From Nocardia wallacei (GTDB lineage Bacteria > Actinomycetota > Actinomycetes > Mycobacteriales > Mycobacteriaceae), in assembly GCF_029868745.1 (NCBI RefSeq), contig NZ_JARWOP010000372.1, positions 1 to 37,770 of the forward strand: a stretch of 37,770 nt of DNA, written 5' to 3'. Under the pieces are notes generated by a model. That model was not told the origin of the DNA. It worked only from the letters and a program-made list of their open reading frames with translations, and ran no database searches. This document shows positions 1-5,963 of this stretch, piece after piece. Numbering within the stretch: the stretch's first letter is position 1; each line of letters opens with the position of its first letter. The position numbers and the translations under genes are program-made.

Positions 1-2
1 GT

Positions 3-146
3 TCGGCCGAGGGGCCGCAGCCCCGGGCGGAGAAGTCGCCTCCCCTGGAAGCGGCGATCGACCACGTCGAGTCCCTCTCCGATCGGCTGGTCGAGGTATC
101 GGTGCGCTCGCCCGCGATGGGCCGGACGGTGGAGGTGCCGCTGTGG
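3..146 (+). pseudogene. Fragment of antigen-85-type (mycolyltransferase-like) esterase
   Basis: An open frame enters from the left edge and reads as protein for about 48 codons, including RLVEVSVRSPAMGRTVEVPL. This resembles the first beta-strand region of corynebacterial/nocardial antigen-85-family esterases, where a segment of the type 'V.VYSPSMDRTV...' precedes the catalytic alpha/beta fold. Such secreted enzymes transfer or hydrolyse mycolate esters in the cell envelope. The frame then runs straight into a poly-G tract at 145 and never reaches the oxyanion or nucleophile motifs. Either the gene is truncated or the assembly is broken here. The family call rests on a short motif only. The upstream part, including any signal peptide, lies outside the window. 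Confidence 0.45.
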
Positions 147-213
147 GGGGGGGGGCGCGAACGGGCTCATGATCTGGTCCCTCGGGGGGGGGGGGGGGCG
201 GCCCGGGGGGGGG
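145..213. repeat. Cluster of three poly-G tracts (probable assembly junction)
   Basis: Runs of 11 G (145-155), 15 G (184-198) and 9 G (205-213) lie within 70 bases, separated by short G-rich sequence. No comparable homopolymer occurs elsewhere in the window. Coding sense on the left (the esterase fragment) stops exactly at the first run, and a different gene context begins at 253. Sequencing or gap-filling artefact is the simplest explanation. A real G-rich, quadruplex-capable boundary is possible but less likely. Confidence 0.8.
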
Positions 214-252
214 TGGGCCGGGCCTTATGCGCCGGCCGGGCCTGGTGGTGAG

Positions 253-486
253 CTATCCGTTGGTGCGGGCGGCGTGCCTGCGGATGGCTTCCTCGGCGGC
301 ATCGCGTGCGTCGCCCTCGTCCCCTTCGCGGCCCATCTCGACGATCGCGCGGTCAGCGTCGAGAACGATCCAGCGGTACGCGTCTTCTCGGCTGACCCAG
401 AGGGTGCGGCCGTGGTAGCCGCAGATGGCGAGCGTGGCTTCGTTGGCGTTCTCGTCCTGCCATTCGGCGCTGTAGGTGAGCTGCAT
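253..486 (-). CDS. 77-residue conserved-type hypothetical protein
   Basis: Small acidic soluble protein with no signal peptide or membrane segment. The first half alternates hydrophobic residues as in a beta-sheet (MQLTYSAEWQDE, then ATLAICGYHGRTLWVSRED), and the second half is an acidic/alanine-rich helix ending AAEEAIRRHAARTNG. I do not recognise the family. The ATG at 486 is preceded by AGAGGAAC at good spacing. It lies 86 bases downstream of the DUF2786 gene in the same direction, and both share a leader element. That context suggests an accessory element such as an integrated conjugative element, plasmid or phage. Composition is typical coding with strong GC3. Confidence 0.6.
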   Translation of the reverse strand: MQLTYSAEWQDENANEATLAICGYHGRTLWVSREDAYRWIVLDADRAIVEMGREGDEGDARDAAEEAIRRHAARTNG

Positions 487-504
487 GTCTGGTTCCTCTG
501 GCTA

Positions 505-527
505 CGGGGTGGCGGCCCTGGTGGGTG
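505..527 (-). promoter_or_regulatory. GC-rich leader element, copy 1 (upstream of the 77-residue gene)
   Basis: On the minus strand this reads CCACCAGGGCCGCCACCCCG just before the ribosome binding site of the gene at 253-486. An almost identical block with one substitution (CCACCGGGGCCGCCACCCCG) precedes the DUF2786 gene at 1334-1357. In this copy the possible hairpin is short (GGG/CCC around CCGCCA). Sharing between two unrelated genes suggests a common translational leader or regulator site. Confidence 0.5.
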
Positions 528-572
528 GCCGAGCCTGCGGGTACAGGCCCGGCCTGGGTGAATCCGGTGCGG

Positions 573-1289
573 TCAGGCGCCGATGGCGCGACGACCGCCG
601 ACGCCGGCCTGGCCGAGGTTCACGCGCTGTGCGGCAGCTGCGCCTGCGTCCGCGGCGTCGCCGTCGTGTCGGCTGCGCCGGGAGACGTCCGCGTAGAGCC
701 CGGAGTGTTCGGCATCGAGGGCGGCCATCGCGCGCTTCGCGTCGTCCAGGAGCACCAGCTCGGTGCCGGTCCCGGACTCGGCGGCTGCCGTGCTTTCTGC
801 CTCGCGCAGCCGGGCACCGATCTCCGTGTAGAAGCCACGCATCCAGGACATCCGGAATGCCTTCACGCCGACCGTGGCGTATCGGGTCGGACGCTGACGG
901 GCTGCACCGGCGAGCATCTGCGGCGCCAGGGTTGCGAACAGGACGCGCAGCCGCTCGATATGCCCGGCGGTGCCGTAAGCCACCTGAAGGCTGTAGTCGT
1001 TCAGCATCATTGGCTCGCAGTGGAGTGCTGCGGCGAGAATCTGGAACAGAAATGCCTGCTCCCGAAGGTACTGGCCGTTGAGGGAGAACCGGACCATCTC
1101 GATCGGCGCGGGACCTTCTCCAGCGTTCGCACGGGCGGCGGTCTCGTCGATGCCGTACTTCGCGATCAGCTCGAATGCCTTGGCGTTGAGGACATCCGCC
1201 TCTGGAGTACCGGCGACGCTCTCGGCCTTGGCGAGGAGCTTGCGGACCTTGTCGAGCATGTCCTGGCGGGTGGTGTGGGCGTGCGTCAT
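573..1289 (-). CDS. DUF2786 domain-containing protein
   Basis: 238-residue soluble protein. The N-terminus has the DUF2786 signature: DKVRKLLAKAESV, then a region rich in alanine (LNAKAFELIAKYGIDE), about residues 12-50. These domains are common on actinobacterial plasmids, conjugative elements and phages, and their molecular role is unestablished. The start at 1289 is chosen because AAAGGAA lies about 10 bases upstream. An upstream in-frame ATG at 1376 would add a low-complexity leader that overlaps the palindrome at 1372-1388. The C-terminal 40 residues are alanine/arginine-rich. The gene at 253-486 probably follows in the same transcript. No catalytic motif is visible. Confidence 0.8.
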   Translation of the reverse strand: MTHAHTTRQDMLDKVRKLLAKAESVAGTPEADVLNAKAFELIAKYGIDETAARANAGEGPAPIEMVRFSLNGQYLREQAFLFQILAAALHCEPMMLNDYSLQVAYGTAGHIERLRVLFATLAPQMLAGAARQRPTRYATVGVKAFRMSWMRGFYTEIGARLREAESTAAAESGTGTELVLLDDAKRAMAALDAEHSGLYADVSRRSRHDGDAADAGAAAAQRVNLGQAGVGGRRAIGA

Positions 1290-1333
1290 CTTCGTTGGTT
1301 CCTTTCGGGTTTCGACCGTGGCGGCGGTCGGTC

Positions 1334-1357
1334 CGGGGTGGCGGCCCCGGTGGTTGG
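1334..1357 (-). promoter_or_regulatory. GC-rich leader element, copy 2 (upstream of DUF2786 gene)
   Basis: Minus-strand CCACCGGGGCCGCCACCCCG followed by G. Here a perfect 6-bp stem forms (CCGGGG / CCCCGG around a CCGCCA loop). It sits about 45 bases upstream of the start codon at 1289, inside the presumed 5' UTR, and matches copy 1 at 505-527. Confidence 0.5.
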
Positions 1358-1371
1358 TGCGGATATGAATA

Positions 1372-1388
1372 TACATACCGCGTATGTA
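1372..1388. promoter_or_regulatory. Palindrome upstream of DUF2786 gene (operator candidate)
   Basis: TACATAC-CGC-GTATGTA is a perfect 7-bp inverted repeat with a 3-base centre, AT-rich in otherwise GC-rich DNA. It lies about 83 bases upstream of the DUF2786 start, where a minus-strand promoter is expected. No matching regulator gene is adjacent. Confidence 0.5.
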
Positions 1389-1528
1389 CGTAGCAATCAG
1401 GTATGACAGGGATTTCTCGATTGGTGAGGTCGCCGCAGGTTGGGCGTGCTCGCGTGCCCTTGGGACCGGCGGCGAGATACGATCGGAAAGTCGATTCGGG
1501 GAGTCGGTCAGCGCGAAAGGAGCGAAAG

Positions 1529-1548
1529 ACTACACCTAGGACTACACC
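1529..1548. repeat. Direct repeat ACTACACC
   Basis: Two ACTACACC copies (1529-1536 and 1541-1548) lie 12 bases apart, 60-80 bases beyond the 3' end of the tRNA-Gly gene. A third copy at 1671-1678 is part of the tRNA 5' end. They could be recombinase arm sites or chance. No longer att-type duplication was seen. Confidence 0.3.
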
Positions 1549-1607
1549 CGGCTTCAACGAGAAAGGCCGCCCGCCAACGGAATTGCTGGTCAGACGGTCT
1601 AAATGGA

Positions 1608-1681
1608 TGGAGCCGGTGACGGGAATCGAACCCGCACTCTCAGCTTGGGAAGCTGATGTTCTACCACTAAACTACACCGGC
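1608..1681 (-). tRNA. tRNA-Gly (anticodon CCC), with encoded CCA
   Basis: The minus strand folds as a complete cloverleaf. The acceptor is GCCGGTG/CACCGGC, and the D-arm contains the AGTGGTAGA motif. The anticodon stem TCAGC/GCTGA encloses the loop TTCCCAA, giving anticodon CCC for GGG codons. The T-arm has GCGGG-TTCGATT-CCCGT. Discriminator T is followed by an encoded CCA. The opposite strand reads EPVTGIEPALSAWEADVLPLNY, a familiar spurious antisense-tRNA translation. Its 3' end faces the DUF2786 segment, so an element integrated at the tRNA 3' end would lie to the left (below 1608). Confidence 0.95.
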
Positions 1682-2378
1682 GCTTGCCCCGGGGGGCTGG
1701 AGAGACGATAGCAGATGAGCTCTCGAGCAGCGTAACTTCCCTGCTCACGCACTTCCTGAGCAGGACTTTTGAGCATCTGACCGATCGTCTGCCCCTTCGC
1801 TTGCTAGTGGTCCTTCGATGCGTTTCCGTCCGGTTCGGCACGCTTCAGCCTGGCTCAGAACGGCGACTTTGCCCAAATTTGCCCAAACGCGCACAGCTAG
1901 GTGTCCACAGATGTACCGGCTGATCCACCGAGCCCGTCGACAGGTCTGACGGGCGATCTTCCGCCGGACCCATGAATCTGCGGACGGGTCTTTCGGGGAT
2001 CTGCCTACGCGCGCGGGTGTCGGGCAGGGCTTCGCTCAGGCGCCCGACTGAAGTTTGCTGATGTGTCGCCAACTCCCGGAAATATTTTTCGAATCGTCCG
2101 GCGGCGTGTCGGGGTCCGGACTGTTCCGCGAGATCGGTTGCACGGCAGAGGCGCAACTGGCTACCCTGCTAGGGATCCCACGAGGTGCATCCGCCTTGGG
2201 GAGTGCGTCGGAGGATGAGATCGGCGCGATCCGGTAGCTGGCGACCGTGTATGAACCCGGTCGTGGCACCATCCCCTCCTTCTCTGCGCTGATGAGCGCA
2301 CGACGCCGAGAGTTCTCATGACGCATCTATCAACGCTGCTGACACACGGCTCCGGGCTCGGACCGGTGGTGAGCTGAT
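1682..2378. other. About 700 bases without a recognisable gene, between tRNA-Gly and integrase remnant
   Basis: Short frames are open on both strands but none has a convincing ribosome binding site, family motif or sustained coding composition. Visible structure includes a GAGCAG...CTGCTC stem (1725-1746), a CCTG-AG-CAGG stem (1755-1764) and a tandem 10-base repeat TTTGCCCAAA (1868-1877 and 1878-1887). G+C is lower than in the neighbouring genes. This fits degraded mobile-element DNA plus the tRNA promoter, but nothing more specific can be claimed. Confidence 0.5.
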
Positions 2379-2780
2379 ATGGCTTTTCCGAGGAAGCGCT
2401 ACAGCGGAATGACTGTCTACTACACGGCTCACATCCGGTCAGTCCTGGCGAGTACGACGCATTGCGTGATGAGGCGGGCAAGCCGATTCGCTTCCCGTCC
2501 AAGCGCACTGCGGAGCAGGCCGGAGCCCACGCGGAGATTGAGCAGCGGCGGACCGGCCACCCAGGACCGGGCGGTCTGGCACATGCCGCGAGCGTGGCCA
2601 CCCGCACATCAGCCCCGAGCACGATGGCCATGCTGTTCTGTGACTACGCCAACAAGTGGTACGGGCGGCAGGATCTCCTCGAAAGCTCGATGAGCAGTCT
2701 CCGCTCCACCATCGAGTGTCACCTGCTGCCCAAGTTCGGGCCATACGACCTGACCGGTCGAGCTGTTCGACCTCTACGAC
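2379..2780 (+). pseudogene. Remnant of tyrosine recombinase/phage integrase (N-terminal part only)
   Basis: The ATG at 2379 starts MAFPRKRYSG...VYYTAHIR, an actinobacterial integrase-type N-terminus. The sense then continues in a different frame from about 2440 as EYDALRDEAGKPIRFPSKRTAEQAG and later FCDYANKWYGRQDLLESSMS and STIECHLLPKFG. The latter matches the core-binding (SAM-like) domain of tyrosine recombinases. At least one frameshift separates the blocks, and similarity ends near 2750. The catalytic domain with its R...HxxR...Y residues is absent. It is therefore a dead recombinase. Its position 700 bases from tRNA-Gly, on the 5' side of the tRNA, argues against simple tRNA 3'-end integration. 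Confidence 0.65.
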
Positions 2781-2923
2781 ACGGCCGTGCAGGCGATCCG
2801 CCGCCCCGCCTGACCCCGGCCAGCCTCGATCGGCGCCCATCACGCGGGGGTCCGGAACCGATGACCGGGCACCGCCATGCACCCCTCACTTGCCGACCCG
2901 GGGCAACTCGGCCACGATCATGA

Positions 2924-3166
2924 GGAACCCGAACCGGCGGTGCCACCGCACGTGCGGGCCGGGCGACCTCGAAGCCCGGCGCGGTAACGCCGAGGCGGCG
3001 CGGCTCAACGGGTTGGGCCGCACAGTGTAAGGCGCAAGGCTGGGACGTCACCTACCGGAAGATCCCGATCTCCAACGATGACAAAGTGGTGCCCGACTAC
3101 TACCTGCTGCCGGCATGGGCCGGCCGGGAATGGAACCTACCACCGACCTACGTGCAGAACTTCTGA
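2924..3166 (+). pseudogene. C-terminal stub of a probable polymorphic toxin
   Basis: No start codon is available in this frame. From 3014 the frame reads as clear protein for 50 codons: WAAQCKAQGWDVTYRKIPIS, then NDDKVVPDYYLLPAWAGREW and NLPPTYVQNF, then TGA at 3166. The sequence is aromatic-rich and ends shortly before an SMI1/KNR4-family immunity gene 24 bases downstream, the standard toxin-then-immunity order. Upstream sense is poor in this frame. A neighbouring frame (LEARRGNAEAARLNGLGRTV, ending at 3030) could be an earlier part joined by a frameshift. I cannot assign the toxin family or activity. Export and delivery domains are missing, so the fragment is presumably inactive. Confidence 0.45.
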
Positions 3167-3190
3167 AAGGCGCCGGAGGGGATACCGATT

Positions 3191-3784
3191 GTGAGCGCAC
3201 TGGACGACCTGCAGGCCCTGCTGCCCCCGCCACCGGGCTACGGCCGCGACTTCGACTGGACCGCGGCGCAGCAGCGCCTCGGAGTCACCGCGCTCCCGCA
3301 GGACTTCACAGACCTGCTGGCCGCTTACGGTGATGTCCGGTTCTGCAACCTGCTGCGGCTGTACCGGCCCTCCGCCCACCCCTACCTCGACCTCGCCGAC
3401 GTCACTCTCGCCGCCCGCGAACCCCTGGGCGACGACGAATTCGGCGAACTCCCCACCGAACTACCGCCGGGGGTGTCGATCGACCCGGCCACCCTCATCC
3501 AGTGGGGCGGATCCTTCTGCGGCACCTATGGCCTCTGGGACGCCCACGACCCCGACTCGGACAACTGGACCTTGGTATTCACCGATATCGACCGGATCCA
3601 GTGGGGCTTCTACCCCGGCACTGTCACCGAGTTCGTCCTCGACTGGCTCACCGGCCGCACCATCCCGATCCCGATGTGGAACCTCGACAACATCCTCCGG
3701 GGCGCGCCGGTGTTCTGCGAGTTCTACGACCCCCTCGATCCCACCGATACCGCCCTCGACCGCGTCGAAGCCACCACCGCGTGA
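3191..3784 (+). CDS. SMI1/KNR4 (SUKH) family immunity-type protein
   Basis: 197-residue acidic cytosolic protein. Hallmarks of the SUKH fold are visible: an N-terminal helix and the segment LGVTALPQDFTDLLAAYGDV (about 30-50), corresponding to the 'LP.dy..fl..yG' motif. A central tryptophan-containing strand follows (ATLIQWGGSFCGTYGLWDAH), then a C-terminal helix (GTVTEFVLDWLTGR). SUKH proteins neutralise polymorphic or contact-dependent toxins by binding their C-terminal domains. The GTG start at 3191 has GGAGGGG 9 bases upstream. It follows the toxin stub at 24 bases, suggesting former co-transcription. The gene looks intact although its cognate toxin appears decayed, so it may be an orphan immunity gene protecting against siblings. 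Confidence 0.75.
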   Translation: MSALDDLQALLPPPPGYGRDFDWTAAQQRLGVTALPQDFTDLLAAYGDVRFCNLLRLYRPSAHPYLDLADVTLAAREPLGDDEFGELPTELPPGVSIDPATLIQWGGSFCGTYGLWDAHDPDSDNWTLVFTDIDRIQWGFYPGTVTEFVLDWLTGRTIPIPMWNLDNILRGAPVFCEFYDPLDPTDTALDRVEATTA

Positions 3785-3837
3785 CAGGTCGCAACCGGTG
3801 GGCAGCTCGATCCGGCCGGAATCTGTTGCCGGCCTGT

Positions 3838-4358
3838 TCAGGGAGGGGATTCGAGATCGAGGACCGCGGTGAGCAGTCTGCGTAACTCGTCGATGTCCTG
3901 CTCGCCGAGCGCGTCGCGCCAGCGATGCTCGGTCTGCTCGCCGGCGGTTCGGGTCACGCGCAGAGCGTGTCTTCCCGCGTCGGTGAGGCGAAGCAATTTG
4001 GCGCGTGCGTCGGCCGGATCGGCGACGCGCTCGAGGTAGCCGCCGCGTTCCAATGTCACCGCGACCTGCGCGACCGCTTGCGGCGACACCCCGATATCGG
4101 CGGCCAACTCCACCGCACGCCTGCCACCGCCGAGTAGCCGCACCAGCACCAGCACGTGAGCCGGACGCAACCCCTCGAGCCCGGCGCGACCGAACACCGC
4201 GCGCAATAGGCTGATCAGGCCCGGTGAGCTGGGATGACCGTGTGGCCGCCAGGCGGTTCTGGCGGAAGTTGAGCCTGCGACCGCATCGCCCCGCCGTTGG
4301 CCGCTCGAGCCGTGGCGACCATCTCCGCGAAGCCCGAAAACGCCAGATCGGTTGACAT
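3838..4358 (-). pseudogene. MarR-family regulator, apparently frameshifted
   Basis: The winged-helix part is clear from 4206 down to 3838: LRPAHVLVLVRLL, then ELAADIGVSPQAVAQVAVTLERGGYLERV, PADARAKLLRLTDAGR and a C-terminal dimerisation helix. This frame has only a TTG at 4206 and no good ribosome site. In the adjacent frame an ATG at 4358 opens MSTDLAFSGFAEMVATARAA...HTVIPAHRA, which stops at 4215. Adding one C to the CCC run at 4220-4222 would join the two as ...HTVIPAHRGLISLLRAVFGRAG..., giving 173 residues, a normal MarR length. A real mutation and a sequencing error are both possible. It lies 11 bases downstream of the TetR gene and may be in its operon. Confidence 0.6.
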
Positions 4359-4369
4359 GACAGCGCGGG

Positions 4370-4990
4370 TCAGAGTTTGTGTAAACCGTTGTGTAGCAGT
4401 GTGAATGCCGTTTCGGCGTCGGCTACTGCGGCGGGGTGGCGTTCGTCGGCTGACTGGCCCTTGTCGAGGTGGTTTACGTTGTCTTCGGCCAGTAGGTGTT
4501 GGGTGGTGGTGAACTGGGCTGCGGCCAGGCGTGCGCGGAGGGGTTGGGTGTTGGTGGTGTCCTGTAGGGCATCGGCGAGTAGGGCGGCGTCGCGCCTTCG
4601 GAATGCCAGTAATCCGTTGGACAGCACGGGGTTTTCGTTGATCAGCCGGTACAGCGCGAGTACTTCGGAGTCGTCGCAGAGTCCGGTTACGGGGTCGCGG
4701 CGGTCGAGGCCGGTCAGATGGTGGGCGCGCAGCGCGGCGAGTGGTGACCATCGCGTCGGGCGGTCTCGGACGACGCGTGCGGACTCTCCCTCGTGGTCGG
4801 CGATCCGGTGTAGAACCAGGTCCTCTTTGGCGGGGAAGTAGCTGAACAGAGTTCGGCGGGACACCGCGGCCGCCTCGGCGATCGCGGTGACGGAGGTCTG
4901 TTCGTATCCGGCATCCAAGAACAGCGAGATGGCCGCATCCGAAATCGCTTGTCGGGTTTGCTGTTTCTTTCGCTCGCGGAGTCCGGGCAC
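4370..4990 (-). CDS. TetR-family transcriptional regulator
   Basis: 206 residues. The N-terminal helix-turn-helix is canonical: RQAISDAAISLFLDAGYEQT, then VTAIAEAAAVSRRTLFSYFPAKEDL (residues about 13-58). The C-terminal ligand-binding helices are typical of the 'acyl-CoA-like/MftR-type' TetR regulators that carry LLAFRRRD and LAAAQ segments, but no ligand can be named. The GTG start at 4990 has AGGA 8 bases upstream. It is divergent from the alpha/beta hydrolase at 5044. The shared intergenic region holds a perfect 8+8 palindrome overlapping its own -10 box, so autorepression and control of the hydrolase are likely. The following MarR-like gene begins 11 bases after its stop. Confidence 0.9.
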   Translation of the reverse strand: MPGLRERKKQQTRQAISDAAISLFLDAGYEQTSVTAIAEAAAVSRRTLFSYFPAKEDLVLHRIADHEGESARVVRDRPTRWSPLAALRAHHLTGLDRRDPVTGLCDDSEVLALYRLINENPVLSNGLLAFRRRDAALLADALQDTTNTQPLRARLAAAQFTTTQHLLAEDNVNHLDKGQSADERHPAAVADAETAFTLLHNGLHKL

Positions 4991-5010
4991 GGACGCATCC
5001 TACCGGATTC

Positions 5011-5040
5011 TGCACTCGAGCTACTATTATACCGAGTGCA
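5011..5040. promoter_or_regulatory. TetR operator with overlapping divergent promoters
   Basis: TGCACTCG (5011-5018) and CGAGTGCA (5033-5040) form a perfect inverted repeat with a 14-base AT-rich spacer. On the minus strand the spacer contains a consensus -10, TATAAT (5026-5031), suitably placed for the TetR gene. On the plus strand TATTAT (5025-5030) could serve the hydrolase, giving a very short leader. A repressor bound here would block both promoters. Confidence 0.7.
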
Positions 5041-5043
5041 TAT

Positions 5044-5886
5044 ATGACGGAGGTTGGCGTGGCAGGTCATCGCGAGCGTCTCGCGATCAACGGGCAGTTC
5101 GGCGGCGGGACCGGACCGGAGTTGGTCTTCCTGCACGGTGGTTCGGGCAGTTGGCGGTTGGGCACGGAGTTGTTCGAGCAGCTGCCACGGGCGGTCCGGT
5201 GGTGGGGCGTCGACCTGCCGGGGCACGGAGAGTCGGCCTGGACCGGGTGTTACCGCCTGGAGGACGCTGCCGACGAGCTTGCGAGCTGGGCTGTCGCCAA
5301 TCTCGGCGGTCCGGCGTGGTGGTACGGCCATTCCTATGGCGGGCAGGTCGCGCTGGCGTTGGCCGGGAGGCATCCGGATGTGGTGTCGGGGCTGGTTGTC
5401 GGAGACGCGCCACTGACGCTGTCCGGCATGCTGACGCTGTTCGAGCGCACCGGCGCTCGGATGCGTACGTGGCGAAGCTGGTGCGGGCGGCCGGAATCCG
5501 AACTACTGACGTTGCTCGGCGCCGAGCCCGCGGGCGACCGGACCACCGCCGAGATGCTCGGCCCCGGCCATCCATATCTGCGGCGGATGGCCGCCGCGTT
5601 GCACCGGCACGATCCCGTATTCCTCGACGCGATCGTGAACAGCACCCGTGAGGTCTACGGCGGCCTGGACGGGGCGGCGACCTGGCTGAGCGCGGTGCGC
5701 GGCCCCGTCTTGCTCCTGCGCGCCGATCCGGCGGTGTTCGCCCTGACCGCCGACACCGACGCGATGCTCGTGCGGGAGCACGCCCGTGAGGGGCACATCC
5801 GAATGCTGCCCGGCGTCGGGCACGGACTGCAGAATTTCGCCCCGAAGCCCGTAGCGGATGCCCTCGCCGAACAGATAATTACCTGA
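5044..5886 (+). CDS. Alpha/beta hydrolase
   Basis: 280-residue cytosolic alpha/beta-fold hydrolase. Visible motifs are the oxyanion-hole HGGSGSW (31-37), DLPGHGES (58-64), the nucleophile elbow GHSYGG with Ser97, an acidic residue after LLLRAD, and the catalytic His in GVGHGLQ near residue 258. The substrate is unknown. The family includes esterases, lactonases and C-C hydrolases. ATG 5044 is taken as start. A GTG at 5059 with GGAGG 5 bases upstream is a strong alternative, which would remove five residues. The gene is divergent from a TetR gene and separated from it by the operator at 5011-5040, so it is probably the repressor's main target, induced by a small molecule. Confidence 0.85.
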   Translation: MTEVGVAGHRERLAINGQFGGGTGPELVFLHGGSGSWRLGTELFEQLPRAVRWWGVDLPGHGESAWTGCYRLEDAADELASWAVANLGGPAWWYGHSYGGQVALALAGRHPDVVSGLVVGDAPLTLSGMLTLFERTGARMRTWRSWCGRPESELLTLLGAEPAGDRTTAEMLGPGHPYLRRMAAALHRHDPVFLDAIVNSTREVYGGLDGAATWLSAVRGPVLLLRADPAVFALTADTDAMLVREHAREGHIRMLPGVGHGLQNFAPKPVADALAEQIIT

Positions 5887-5893
5887 CGCGGCA

Positions 5894-5961
5894 GCCTGCC
5901 GGATGAGCCACCGCTCGATCGTTCGCGGCCGGTCCGGCGCGGAAGCGGGTGTCCGGCAGGC
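5894..5961. terminator. Long inverted repeat between convergent genes (possible bidirectional terminator)
   Basis: GCCTGCCGG (5894-5902) and CCGGCAGGC (5953-5961) are perfect complements enclosing 50 bases, which hold further GC-rich pairing potential (GGCCGG/CCGGCGC). They fill the space between the hydrolase stop at 5886 and the SDR stop at 5964. There is no T-run, so termination would be of the U-less type common in actinobacteria. Confidence 0.4.
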
Positions 5962-5963
5962 AA

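Noticed and set aside
169..561. Glycine-rich plus-strand frame of 130 codons
   Set aside because: It is created by the poly-G runs and lies opposite the 77-residue gene, which has better codon use and a ribosome site.
1403..1711. Plus-strand reading frame containing EPVTGIEPALSAWEADVLPLNY
   Set aside because: This is the antisense of tRNA-Gly(CCC), a well-known false protein. The cloverleaf on the minus strand explains the sequence.
2036..2326. Possible minus-strand gene in the gene-poor stretch
   Set aside because: Composition is random-like, there is no family motif or convincing ribosome site, and it overlaps another equally weak frame.
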